The notes below the pieces were generated by a model. That model searched no databases. It was not told the origin of the DNA and saw nothing but the letters and a program-made list of their open reading frames with translations. From assembly GCA_964582415.1 (NCBI GenBank), contig CAZOSF010000001.1, positions 25,553-89,552 of the forward strand: 64,000 nucleotides of DNA, written 5' to 3'. Shown here piece by piece: positions 34,830 to 42,914 of the stretch. Position 1 is the stretch's first letter; every line of letters begins with the position of its first letter. A program made the translations under genes and the position numbers. The DNA is from CAZOSF01 sp964582415. GTDB lineage: Bacteria; Bacteroidota; Bacteroidia; Flavobacteriales; Flavobacteriaceae.

Positions 34830-37238
34830 ATGCCGTCCAAGATATTGTTCTTTTTGTTCCTGCTTCCCTTTGGCCTATGGGGTCAGGAATTGGTCATTGA
34901 CGGGAGAACAGTAGATTCGGAGGGTGCACCACTTTCCTATGTCAATGTGTTGTTGTATAAAGAAGGGGTTGAGGCTCCATTAATGGGGACAACAACAGAA
35001 ACCAACGGAAGGTTTCATTTCGCAAAATTGGATGCAGGAGATTACAGGGTACGCCTAAGCATGATTGGGTATGCACCATTGGAGATTGCTATTAGCTTGC
35101 CAGGAGAAGGAGAAATGGGCAATCTTGTCTTAAAAGAGGAAGAGGAAAGTCTTGGAGAAGTTACAGTTACAGCGAAGCGACCTTTCCTTCAAAGAGGAAA
35201 CGGAAAGTTAACCTTCGTGGTTGAAAACTCCTCACTATCTACCGGAAACACCTTGGAATTATTGTCCAAAACCCCGGGCGTAATCGTTCTAGGGTCAACA
35301 ATTCAAATAAAAAACCGACCCACTACACTTTACTTAAACGGCCGAAGGGTTTATTTGTCTGCCACCGAAACGGAAAGCTTTCTCAAGAACTTGGATGCGG
35401 CCTCCATCAAATCGGTAGAGGTAATCACCAATCCAGGGCCTGAATATGATGCCGAGTCAGGTACGGTGTTAAATATTATCACTTCCAAAGCGGTTAATCC
35501 GGGTTACAAGGGAAGTGTTTCAGGGAATTACCAACAAGCTGTTTTTGCGAAGTATCAAATTGGAACTTCCCATTTTTTCAAAAATAATTGGTTGAATCTT
35601 TATGGAAGTTATAGCTATAGCCCGAGAAAAGAGAATAAGGACCAGGATACCTACATTCGCTTTACGAAAATGGATCCCAGTAAGACAGCAGCCATTTGGG
35701 AAAGTGATTTCAATCGGGTAACCCACAGTTATGGACATCAAGGCAACCTTGTGGCAGACATGGACTTCGACAAGAATAATAGCCTAAACATTACCGCTTC
35801 TCTTTTTTCATCTCCAGACAGGGAATTTGTAAATAGACAAACGACTTCCATTTTTGATGCCAATAGACAACTGGACTCTACGTTTCATACCAGTAGTGTT
35901 GTGATCAATGACACTCGAAATTTTACGGGAGGAATAGAGTATAAAGCCCATCTCAGGGAAAAAGGCCCTAGCTTAACGGTTGGAGGAAATTTAATTTCTT
36001 ATACGAGCGATCAGACGCAAACCCTTCAAAGCGATTATTTTTTGCCCGACAATTCTTTTTTGAAAACCATTGCTTTCAATACAATCTCGTTTCAAGACAC
36101 AGACATTTATACGGCATATGCCGATTTTCATACTCCCGCTATGACTGGCGATCTGCTGGTTGGGGTTAAATTTTCCGATATTGAAACAAAATCGGGATTA
36201 GACTTCTATGATGTGGCGAATGGCGATGTGACCTACAACGGAGCATTATCGGATGCCTTCAATTACAGTGAGATTATTGCGGCGGCATATTTCAATTTTG
36301 AAAAGTCATGGGAAAGCTGGAGCCTATCCCTTGGTTTAAGGGGGGAAAATACCGAGGTGGAAGGAAAGTCATTAACCCTAGGACTAGTAAATACTCAAGA
36401 ATACTTCCGATTGTTTCCGTCGGCATCCCTTCGCCATGAATGGCAAGAAAAACACGGTATGGAGTTGAGCTATGCAAGAAAGATTCAGAGACCACGCTAC
36501 CAAAGCCTGAACCCTTTCCGGTATTTTGTCAACGAAAACAATTTCAATGTAGGGAACCCAAATTTAGTTCCCTCCATCGATGATAAGGTGAGCTTGAGTT
36601 ATTCCTACAAGAACAGCCTGTTCCTTGAGGCCTATTACCAACACGTTGACAATTCTCTTGAAATTTTGAATTTTCAAGATAACGATGCCTTTACTTTGCG
36701 ACAATTGGACGCCAATATTTTAACCTATCAGCAGTATAGCTTCGACATGGTTTATTCTGCATCATTGAGTGAACGGATATTTGCCAGTTTAATCACATCA
36801 ACCTATTACTTGGAAAATGAATTCTATGCTATCGAAAGCGCCCAGGAAACATATTTAAACAGCACCATGGGTTTCTTTGCACAAGCTTATAGTCAAATTT
36901 CTTTCGATAAGACAGGTGACTTTTTCTCTGAAATAACGGTTCGCTATATTTCGAATTTGATCTCAGGATCGATAGATTACAACAATATCTTCAATACGTC
37001 TCTGTCCTTCCAAAAATCATTTTGGAACAAGAGCGCACAGGTTTCCTTTGGCATAGACGATATCTTCAACACAAACAACGTGGAGGTGGTTTCTAGGTAC
37101 TATAATCAGGACAACTCCTATTTTGCTCGACCTGAATCTCGAAAATTTTGGATAGGGTTCCGCTATCAATTTGGAAACTACACATTAAAGGAAAATAATC
37201 GCCAGTTGCAAATACAAGAAGGCGATAGACTGGACTAG
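34830..37238 (+). CDS. TonB-dependent-receptor-like outer membrane protein (OMP_b-brl_3 family)
   Basis: An 802-residue outer-membrane protein with signal peptide MPSKILFFLFLLPFGLWGQ. A carboxypeptidase-regulatory-like domain follows (VDSEGAPLSYVNVLLYKEG, then GRFHFAKLDAGDYRVRL). Next is a plug-like domain (GVIVLGSTIQIKNRPTTLYL) and a long beta-barrel ending YQFG. Unlike a classic SusC receptor, it lacks a clear TonB box and a SusD partner gene. These proteins are common in Bacteroidota and usually annotated as outer membrane beta-barrel family protein. The ligand is unknown. Confidence 0.88.
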   Translation: MPSKILFFLFLLPFGLWGQELVIDGRTVDSEGAPLSYVNVLLYKEGVEAPLMGTTTETNGRFHFAKLDAGDYRVRLSMIGYAPLEIAISLPGEGEMGNLVLKEEEESLGEVTVTAKRPFLQRGNGKLTFVVENSSLSTGNTLELLSKTPGVIVLGSTIQIKNRPTTLYLNGRRVYLSATETESFLKNLDAASIKSVEVITNPGPEYDAESGTVLNIITSKAVNPGYKGSVSGNYQQAVFAKYQIGTSHFFKNNWLNLYGSYSYSPRKENKDQDTYIRFTKMDPSKTAAIWESDFNRVTHSYGHQGNLVADMDFDKNNSLNITASLFSSPDREFVNRQTTSIFDANRQLDSTFHTSSVVINDTRNFTGGIEYKAHLREKGPSLTVGGNLISYTSDQTQTLQSDYFLPDNSFLKTIAFNTISFQDTDIYTAYADFHTPAMTGDLLVGVKFSDIETKSGLDFYDVANGDVTYNGALSDAFNYSEIIAAAYFNFEKSWESWSLSLGLRGENTEVEGKSLTLGLVNTQEYFRLFPSASLRHEWQEKHGMELSYARKIQRPRYQSLNPFRYFVNENNFNVGNPNLVPSIDDKVSLSYSYKNSLFLEAYYQHVDNSLEILNFQDNDAFTLRQLDANILTYQQYSFDMVYSASLSERIFASLITSTYYLENEFYAIESAQETYLNSTMGFFAQAYSQISFDKTGDFFSEITVRYISNLISGSIDYNNIFNTSLSFQKSFWNKSAQVSFGIDDIFNTNNVEVVSRYYNQDNSYFARPESRKFWIGFRYQFGNYTLKENNRQLQIQEGDRLD

Positions 37239-37261
37239 CCCTTTTCAAATTATAAATTCCT

Positions 37262-37269
37262 TATTTTTG
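37262..37269 (+). promoter_or_regulatory. dus promoter -7 box
   Basis: TATTTTTG matches TAnnTTTG and ends 4 bp before the ATG of the dihydrouridine synthase gene, so the leader would be very short. Confidence 0.45.
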
Positions 37270-37273
37270 CGCC

Positions 37274-38190
37274 ATGGCAAAGATTGGCGACATAGATGTT
37301 GGGGAATTTCCCCTGCTTTTAGCTCCTATGGAAGACGTAAGCGATCCGCCATTCCGCGCATTGTGTAAGGAACAAGGAGCCGATGTTGTATTTACCGAGT
37401 TCATCAGCAGCGAAGGGTTAATTCGTGAAGCCTCGAAGAGCGTCATGAAGTTGGACATCTATGAAAAGGAACGGCCTGTTGGGATTCAGATATTTGGAGC
37501 CAATCTAGAATCTATGTTAAGAAGTGTAGAGATTGTTGAAGCCAGCGGTCCTGATATCATCGACATCAATTTTGGTTGTCCTGTGAAGAAAGTTGTTTCT
37601 AAAGGCGCCGGGGCGGGCATTTTGAAGGATATCGACTTAATGGTTTCCCTAACCGAGGCCATGGTAAAGCGCACCAAATTACCGATTACCGTTAAAACCC
37701 GTTTGGGGTGGGATCATGAATCCATTCGCATTGTGGAAGTAGCGGAAAGACTTCAGGATGTTGGTTGTAAAGCACTTTCGATTCACGGTAGAACCCGCGC
37801 CCAAATGTATAAAGGGGAAGCCGATTGGGGCCCCATTGCTGAGGTAAAGAACAATCCAAGAATGCACATTCCTATCTTCGGAAACGGAGATGTAAACACT
37901 CCCGAACGCGCGGTGGAAATGCGCGATAAATATGGTTTAGACGGAGCTATGATAGGTAGGGCAAGCATCGGTTATCCTTGGTTTTTTAAAGAAGTCAAGC
38001 ATTTTTTCAAAACCGGAGAGCATTTGCCGCCACCCACCCTCTTGGAACGGGTGGAAGCGGCGAGACGCCACCTTCAAATGTCTATCGACTGGAAAGGGGA
38101 AAAGTTGGGTGTTTTTGAAACCCGAAGACATTATACCAATTATTTTAAAGGTATTCCGAACTTTAAAGAATATCGTACACGAATGGTTAC
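37274..38190 (+). CDS. dusB: tRNA dihydrouridine synthase (3' end in gap)
   Basis: The first 305 residues of a DusB-type tRNA-dihydrouridine synthase, which reduces uridine in tRNA D loops with FMN and NADPH. The start FPLLLAPMEDVSDPPFRALC is family-typical. FGCPVKKVVSKGAGAGIL contains the catalytic cysteine, and CKALSIHGRTRAQMYKG is the conserved histidine/Arg signature. The reading frame reaches EYRTRMV at the edge of a 100 N gap, where about 25 residues should remain. The continuation shown after the N run is not coding for this protein. Confidence 0.9.
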
Positions 38191-38290
38191 NNNNNNNNNN
38201 NNNNNNNNNNNNNNNNNNNNNNNNNNNNNNNNNNNNNNNNNNNNNNNNNNNNNNNNNNNNNNNNNNNNNNNNNNNNNNNNNNNNNNNNNN
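38191..38290. other. Assembly gap (100 N)
   Basis: Exactly 100 unknown bases. The true gap is longer: it must hold the last codons of dusB and the C-terminal part of the convergent LolC/E-type permease. 100 N is a common placeholder length. Confidence 0.97.
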
Positions 38291-38790
38291 AGCTCAATAA
38301 GATTGCCATAATCACGAACGGGAGCCGACAATTTAGAAGAGATTCCGAAACCCATGACCACTTCATTTTCGTTTGGAACAAACCACTCCCCAACAAATAA
38401 TATGCTATCGACGGGGGTCACTTTTCGATAAAAGCTATCCACACCTTTTAAATAGCAGATGTGGTGTTTTCCCTTATATTGAACGAAAACGCGTTCCTCC
38501 ACAATCTTGGAAACCACATCAATTCCTTCGATGGATTGTAATTTTTTGAATTGTTCTGCCGATAAAGTCAATGTCTTGCCTGTGGCGGGTTCGACCTTTA
38601 AATCGCTGTCGAACACGTTGGTGAAATCTATGGCGAATTCTTTGAGGCCCGCAAACCCTGACAGCACAATAAACAAAGCCATTGCCCCAAGGATAACGGC
38701 TACAATGGCTACTCTTGAGATAATGTTTACAGCATTTCTATTGCTTTTGGAAAACAAATACCGCTTTGCTATGTATAGGGGGTAATGCAA
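38291..38790 (-). CDS. LolC/E-type ABC transporter permease (5' part)
   Basis: The N-terminal 166 residues of an FtsX/LolC-E family permease, which helps move lipoproteins toward the outer membrane. Features are the start HYPLYIAKRYLFSKSNRNAV, the first membrane helix (AIVAVILGAMALFIVLSGFA), and a periplasmic domain start with SDLKVEPATGKTL. The start codon is TTG at 38790, 2 bp after the rbfA stop, preceded by an AGGAAG sequence inside rbfA, so coupling is likely. The remaining part, about 240 residues for a 400-residue family, is in the gap. Confidence 0.82.
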
Positions 38791-38792
38791 GC

Positions 38793-39188
38793 CTACAGTT
38801 TCTTCCTTTTATCTAATAAATCTGGATTTTTAATGGGGTTATCCGATCCTTTAACGGCTTTTTCGATTCGTTCAATATATTCTAAAGAGTCGTCGTTAAA
38901 AAAGAGCAGTTCGGGCATTTTTCGCAGCTGATTCTTAGTAAGCAGCGCAATCTGATGCTTGATTTTTGGCTTGATTTCATTCAGTTCGGCCACCAAAGTT
39001 TCCGCATTATTAGAAGGGAAGATACTAACATACACCTTTGCGATGGAAAGGTCCACGGTCACCGATACCTTGGAAACAGACACGATGATACCTGTTTGTC
39101 CACTTTCTCGGAGCATGTTTTGGAGGACACTGGCCAAATCTTTTTGGAGCACCCCGGCGATTTTCTTTTGTCTATTCGATTCTTCCAT
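38793..39188 (-). CDS. rbfA: Ribosome-binding factor A
   Basis: A 131-residue KH-fold protein that helps 30S maturation, especially in the cold. The pattern QKKIAGVLQKDLASVLQNML at the N-terminus and IVSVSKVSVTVDLSIAKVYV in the first beta segment are family features, and RKMPELLFFNDDSLEYIERIE is the C-terminal signature. The permease gene follows after 2 bp, a pair I associate with Bacteroidota. It is divergent from the mce gene. Confidence 0.93.
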   Translation of the reverse strand: MEESNRQKKIAGVLQKDLASVLQNMLRESGQTGIIVSVSKVSVTVDLSIAKVYVSIFPSNNAETLVAELNEIKPKIKHQIALLTKNQLRKMPELLFFNDDSLEYIERIEKAVKGSDNPIKNPDLLDKRKKL

Positions 39189-39192
39189 GGTA

Positions 39193-39200
39193 CAAAAATA
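39193..39200 (-). promoter_or_regulatory. rbfA promoter -7 box
   Basis: It reads TATTTTTG on the minus strand, matching TAnnTTTG, 4 bp upstream of the rbfA ATG. Confidence 0.5.
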
Positions 39201-39231
39201 CGATATTTCGATGTCGGGCAGGCGAATTTCT

Positions 39232-39239
39232 TACTTTTG
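39232..39239 (+). promoter_or_regulatory. mce promoter -7 box
   Basis: TACTTTTG matches TAnnTTTG and ends 22 bp before the mce ATG. Confidence 0.55.
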
Positions 39240-39261
39240 ACATAGTAACAAACAAAAGAGC

Positions 39262-39669
39262 ATGAAAAAAATTGAACACCTCGGAATAGCGGTAAAGGAT
39301 TTAAAGGCAGCCAATGCCGTATACGAGTCTTTGTTGGGATTTCCGCCATACAAGCAGGAGGAAGTGGCGGGTGAAGGCGTGATGACGTCCTTCTTTCGGT
39401 GTGGAGAAAGCAAAATAGAATTGTTAGAAGCCACACGTGAGGACAGCCCTATTGCAAAGTATATAGAAAAGAAGGGAGAGGGGATTCATCATGTTGCATT
39501 TGCTGTTGAGGACATTCAAGCTGAGGTAGCCCGTCTAAAGGAACAAGGCTTTGTGGTACTCAATGAGGAGCCAAAGAAGGGGGCCGACAATAAGTGGGTC
39601 GTTTTCCTGCATCCAAAGTCAAGTCATGGGGTGTTGGTGGAATTGTGCCAAGACCGAAACACCGATTAA
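39262..39669 (+). CDS. mce: Methylmalonyl-CoA epimerase
   Basis: A 135-residue VOC-superfamily enzyme with the sequence of methylmalonyl-CoA epimerase, interconverting the 2R and 2S forms in propionate and branched-chain amino acid metabolism. Metal ligands are expected in the first strand (KIEHLGIAVKD, His), in GEGIHHVAFAVEDI, and in the C-terminal GVLVELCQ (Glu). No methylmalonyl-CoA mutase gene is in the window. A tRNA follows 46 bp after the stop. Confidence 0.92.
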   Translation: MKKIEHLGIAVKDLKAANAVYESLLGFPPYKQEEVAGEGVMTSFFRCGESKIELLEATREDSPIAKYIEKKGEGIHHVAFAVEDIQAEVARLKEQGFVVLNEEPKKGADNKWVVFLHPKSSHGVLVELCQDRNTD

Positions 39670-39715
39670 AGTTTTGCACTGTAAGAATTGTGTTTTACAT
39701 TTGCAGCTTGTTTTA

Positions 39716-39789
39716 GGTCCCATAGCTCAGCTGGTTAGAGCACCTGACTCATAATCAGGGGGTCCTTGGTTCGAGCCCAAGTGGGACCA
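39716..39789 (+). tRNA. tRNA with CAU anticodon (Met elongator or Ile2)
   Basis: A 74 nt cloverleaf: acceptor GGTCCCA with TGGGACC, D arm GCTC-loop-GAGC, anticodon arm CTGACtCATaaTCAGG, T arm CTTGG-TTCGAGC-CCAAG, discriminator A, no encoded CCA. The anticodon is CAU. The C4-G69 and C5-G68 pairs favour an Ile2 tRNA that needs lysidine at position 34, but they do not prove it. It lacks initiator features (no C1-A72 mismatch; the three G-C pairs below the anticodon are absent). Confidence 0.9.
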
Positions 39790-39999
39790 CAATACGATCT
39801 AGTATGGCAGTAGACCCTTATTTACTCTGAAGAATTGGGGCTTGTGAGTAAAGCAACTACAGCTGTAAAAGCGGGCAGGAAATGTACCGCTGGACATAAT
39901 CGATAGGCAGTATCAAGAGAAGCCTTCGGTTAATAAAATGTTGACAACCTGCAATTTTTGTTTGTTGTTTAAAAAAAAATTGTACTTTAGAACCCTAAT
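39790..39999. other. Intergenic leader between tRNA and PID-CTERM gene
   Basis: 210 bp without a gene. No direct repeat of the tRNA 3' end and no integrase are seen, so there is no sign of an attachment site. Near the PID-CTERM start a TTGTTG (39964-39969) and TACTTTAG (39983-39990) roughly fit -33 and -7 boxes with one mismatch in the latter. Confidence 0.4.
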
Positions 40000-40230
40000 A
40001 TGCGACCCCAAATCGTATCCATATTAACCCTATTGCTATTTGTAGCGAGTAGCAGCGGTATGCTTGGACAGAGCTCTTCGGCCGGTTCAGGCCCACCCCC
40101 TCCATCTGGTCCACAGTACGGACCATTATTACCGATAGATACTTACGAATACCTTCTTTTTGGAACAGGAATATGCCTTGGATTATTCTTTTTACTTCGA
40201 AAAAAACGAGTTCTTAATACCCCTCGGTAA
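40000..40230 (+). CDS. PID-CTERM protein-sorting domain protein
   Basis: A 76-residue secreted peptide with a signal peptide (MRPQIVSILTLLLFVASSSG, cleavage near MLGQ). The mature part is a short Ser/Gly/Pro-rich linker (SSSAGSGPPPPSGPQYGP), the motif PID (LLPIDTY), a hydrophobic helix (EYLLFGTGICLGLFFLL) and a basic tail RKKR. This is the build of Bacteroidota PID-CTERM proteins, which are thought to be sorted or processed at this C-terminal signal. The processing enzyme is not in the window. The end overlaps the stop of the convergent ribE gene by 17 bp. Confidence 0.75.
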   Translation: MRPQIVSILTLLLFVASSSGMLGQSSSAGSGPPPPSGPQYGPLLPIDTYEYLLFGTGICLGLFFLLRKKRVLNTPR

Positions 40231-40801
40231 GCCTTTTAACATATTTCCCTATTACATCGAATTCTAGATTGACGACGCTACCTACTTGAAGGGTCTTGAA
40301 GTTGGTATTTTCGTAGGTATAAGGTATGATGGCCACGCTGAATGTGCCTTCTTTGGAATCGACGACCGTTAGGCTAACGCCATTTACCGAAATGGAACCC
40401 TTTTCCACCGTAATATTTCCTGGAGCTGTGTCGTATTTAAAAGTATATACCCAGCTTCCGTCTTCTTCCTTCACTTGGGTACAGATCGCCGTTTGGTCGA
40501 CGTGCCCTTGAACCATATGACCGTCCAGTCTATCGCCCATTTTCATAGCGCGTTCCAAATTCACAAGACTTCCAATCACCAAGGAACCCAAGTTGCTCTT
40601 CTTTAGGGTTTCATCAATAGCGGTAATTGTATAGTTATTTCCATCAAGGGCCACCACTGTCAAGCATACTCCATTATGGGCTACGCTCTGATCTACTTGA
40701 AGTTCTTCCGTGAAAGGGGCCTTGATGGTTATGTGTAGATTTCCCCCTTCCTTTTCCAAGGAAACTATTTCTCCAATTGATTCTATAATACCTGTAAACA
40801 T
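40214..40801 (-). CDS. ribE: Riboflavin synthase (alpha subunit)
   Basis: A 195-residue riboflavin synthase that converts two dimethylribityllumazines to riboflavin and a pyrimidine. It has two tandem lumazine-binding domains, each with the family features: MFTGIIESIGEI at the start, VAHNGVCLTVVAL in domain 1 and ISVNGVSLTVVDSKE in domain 2. No FMN riboswitch is seen upstream; the gap to pdxA is only 46 bp and the genes diverge. Confidence 0.95.
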   Translation of the reverse strand: MFTGIIESIGEIVSLEKEGGNLHITIKAPFTEELQVDQSVAHNGVCLTVVALDGNNYTITAIDETLKKSNLGSLVIGSLVNLERAMKMGDRLDGHMVQGHVDQTAICTQVKEEDGSWVYTFKYDTAPGNITVEKGSISVNGVSLTVVDSKEGTFSVAIIPYTYENTNFKTLQVGSVVNLEFDVIGKYVKRLTEGY

Positions 40802-40814
40802 GCGTTCAAATAAT

Positions 40815-40822
40815 TACCTTTG
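40815..40822 (+). promoter_or_regulatory. pdxA promoter -7 box
   Basis: TACCTTTG, an exact TAnnTTTG match, 25 bp before the pdxA ATG. Confidence 0.6.
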
Positions 40823-40847
40823 CAAAGTTAGCAACCAGCATTTTGAT

Positions 40848-41912
40848 ATGAGCAAAAAGGAACAATTAATTGTCGGAATTTCGATAGGCGATTTAAATGG
40901 CATTGGAAGCGAGGTAGTGCTTAAAACTTTTGAGGATAGCCGAATGCTTGATTTCTGTACTCCAGTGATTTTTGCCTCGGTGAAGCTAATGTCATTTTAT
41001 AAGAAGTCGTTCGGATCGGAGGTAAACTTTTACGGGATTGATTCTGTAAAGGATGTTGTTCCCAAAAAAGTAAATGTTTTAAATGTCTGGAAGGAACCGG
41101 TGGAGGTTTCCTTCGGAACGGAAGACCCCAAAGCTGGCGAATATGCGATAAAGTCATTGAAAGCGGCGGTAAAAGCTTTGAAGGAGGAAGATATTGATGT
41201 ATTGGTTACGGCTCCTATCAATAAAAGCAATGTTCAATCCAAAACATTTAATTTCCCCGGCCATACCGACTATTTGGCACAGGAACTTGAAGGAAACAGC
41301 CTTATGTTGATGTTATCCAACGGATTGCGGGTGGGGTTGCTAACCGATCACGTGCCCGTTAAGGATGTTTCGTCTAAAATTACCCCGGAGTTGATAACCG
41401 AAAAGGTGAATACTATTTATTCGGCCTTAATTCAGGACTTCCGCATATCGAGACCTAAAATTGCTGTTTTAGGAATTAATCCACACACTGGCGATAGCGG
41501 TGTAATTGGAAAAGAAGACGATGAGGTGTTACGTCCAACACTGGAAAAACTGCGAGAAAGCGGTAAGATCATTATGGGCCCATACGCAGCCGATAGTTTT
41601 TTTGGCTCTGGGAATTATAAGAACTTTGATGCAATCATAGCGGCATATCATGACCAAGGATTGATTCCTTTTAAAACACTCTCCTTTGGCAGGGGAGTAA
41701 ATTATACGGCCGGTTTGAACAGAATTCGCACCTCGCCAGATCATGGAACTGCCTATGAATTGGCCGGAAAGAACGAAGCGAGCGAAGAATCCTTTAAGGA
41801 AGCTGTTTTTGCTGCCATTTCCATTTACCGGCACCGAAAGGAATTCAAAAAATATTCTAAGAATCCACTGAAAAGCCTGTCAAAAAAACAAGGCAATAAA
41901 AAGAAATCTTAA
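40848..41912 (+). CDS. pdxA: 4-hydroxythreonine-4-phosphate dehydrogenase
   Basis: A 354-residue PdxA, an NAD-dependent enzyme of pyridoxal phosphate synthesis. Start MSKKEQLIVGISIGDLNGIG at the ATG at 40848; the frame is open further upstream, but that part overlaps ribE on the other strand. Metal-binding histidines are in FPGHTDYLAQE, AAYHDQGLIPFK and RTSPDHGTAYELAG. The final 30 residues are basic and repetitive. The genes diverge from ribE and the DUF177 gene follows after 80 bp. Confidence 0.95.
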   Translation: MSKKEQLIVGISIGDLNGIGSEVVLKTFEDSRMLDFCTPVIFASVKLMSFYKKSFGSEVNFYGIDSVKDVVPKKVNVLNVWKEPVEVSFGTEDPKAGEYAIKSLKAAVKALKEEDIDVLVTAPINKSNVQSKTFNFPGHTDYLAQELEGNSLMLMLSNGLRVGLLTDHVPVKDVSSKITPELITEKVNTIYSALIQDFRISRPKIAVLGINPHTGDSGVIGKEDDEVLRPTLEKLRESGKIIMGPYAADSFFGSGNYKNFDAIIAAYHDQGLIPFKTLSFGRGVNYTAGLNRIRTSPDHGTAYELAGKNEASEESFKEAVFAAISIYRHRKEFKKYSKNPLKSLSKKQGNKKKS

Positions 41913-41939
41913 ATGGGTGGGGCAAATGAAATTATTTTT

Positions 41940-41947
41940 TATCTTTG
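41940..41947 (+). promoter_or_regulatory. DUF177-rpmF promoter -7 box
   Basis: TATCTTTG, an exact TAnnTTTG match 45 bp before the DUF177 ATG. Confidence 0.6.
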
Positions 41948-41992
41948 CAACCGCCTTTTTCGGAAGGTAATTGATTAAATACAGGTGTGATA

Positions 41993-42529
41993 ATGAAGGA
42001 ACTGAAAGATTTTACAATCCCGTTTGTGGGGTTGAAGCAGGGGAAACACATCTTTACGTATGAAATCACTCAGCCGTTCTTTGAGCATTTTGAGTACGAT
42101 GATTTTAATGACGCCAAGGTGGATTTACAGGTAGAACTGGATAAAAAATCGACCTTTTTGGAGTTTACGTTGAACTTTTCAGGGCACGTAAATGTAAATT
42201 GTGACCTTACCAATGAGCCCTTTGATCAGCCCATTTCCGGAGAGTATCATTTCGTGGTGAAATTTGGAGAGGACTACAATGACGAGGATGAAGACATTTT
42301 GATCCTCCCTCATGGTAGTCACCAGGTAAACATTCAACAGTTTGTTTATGAATCCATCGTTTTATCCCTTCCTGCCAAACGAGTGCACCCCGGGGTAAAA
42401 GATGGCACTTTAAAATCGGACATACTTAAAAAGTTGGAAGAATTGCGCCCCAAGGGGGATGATACATCTGGTAAAGATGATACTGACCCTCGCTGGGATA
42501 ACTTAAAAAAACTATTAACGGACAAATAA
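41993..42529 (+). CDS. DUF177 (YceD) family protein
   Basis: A 178-residue YceD/DUF177 protein. The conserved core is FSGHVNVNCDLTNEPFDQPI followed by an acidic stretch (GEDYNDEDEDILILPHG). YceD genes precede rpmF in many bacteria, and the protein is linked to 23S rRNA maintenance. The ATG at 41993 is chosen over the GTG at 41987; both are in frame. The C-terminus is acidic and ends DPRWDNLKKLL. rpmF begins 9 bp after the stop, so the two are cotranscribed. Confidence 0.85.
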   Translation: MKELKDFTIPFVGLKQGKHIFTYEITQPFFEHFEYDDFNDAKVDLQVELDKKSTFLEFTLNFSGHVNVNCDLTNEPFDQPISGEYHFVVKFGEDYNDEDEDILILPHGSHQVNIQQFVYESIVLSLPAKRVHPGVKDGTLKSDILKKLEELRPKGDDTSGKDDTDPRWDNLKKLLTDK

Positions 42530-42538
42530 GATTGAGCC

Positions 42539-42736
42539 ATGGCACATCCTAAAAGAAAAACCTCGAAAACAAGAAGGGATAAGCGTAGAACGCATTACAA
42601 AGCAAGCGTTCCACAAATTGCTACCGATCCTACTACAGGAGAAGCCCACCTATATCACAGAGCCCATTGGCATGAAGGGAAACTGTATTATAAAGGGCAG
42701 GTTGTTATCGACGCTGCTGAAGAAGTAGAGGCATAA
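42539..42736 (+). CDS. rpmF: 50S ribosomal protein L32
   Basis: A 65-residue L32 with the start MAHPKRKTSKTRRDKRRTHY and the core LYHRAHWHEG. The zinc-ribbon cysteines of some L32 proteins are absent (PQIATDPTTGEAHLYHRAHW), so this is the cysteine-free form. Its gene follows DUF177 closely. A terminator lies 26 bp after the stop, so fabH can have its own promoter. Confidence 0.95.
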   Translation: MAHPKRKTSKTRRDKRRTHYKASVPQIATDPTTGEAHLYHRAHWHEGKLYYKGQVVIDAAEEVEA

Positions 42737-42761
42737 CACTCCTAAGCTTGAAAAGTATGTG

Positions 42762-42796
42762 ACTCTCACAACCATTTGGAAGTGAGAGTTTTTTAT
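42762..42796 (+). terminator. Terminator after rpmF
   Basis: ACTCTCAC (42762-42769) pairs with GTGAGAGT (42782-42789), followed by a T run (TTTTTATTTTG). It separates the ribosomal protein gene from the fatty acid genes. Confidence 0.8.
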
Positions 42797-42914
42797 TTTG
42801 TCTTATAAATGTCAAAATCATCCAAAATTGGCCTGTTTTTGATTAAAAATTAGTACTTTTCCATCCAATTTGCAGGTTTCGGACCTTAATTGTGAAATTT
42901 AATTTCAACTCCTT

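Noticed and set aside
39716..40000. Attachment site or genomic island next to the CAU tRNA
   Set aside because: No integrase, no direct repeat of the tRNA 3' end and ordinary gene neighbours.
40802..40847. FMN riboswitch before riboflavin synthase
   Set aside because: The gap to the divergent pdxA is only 46 bp and has no RFN-like conserved sequence.
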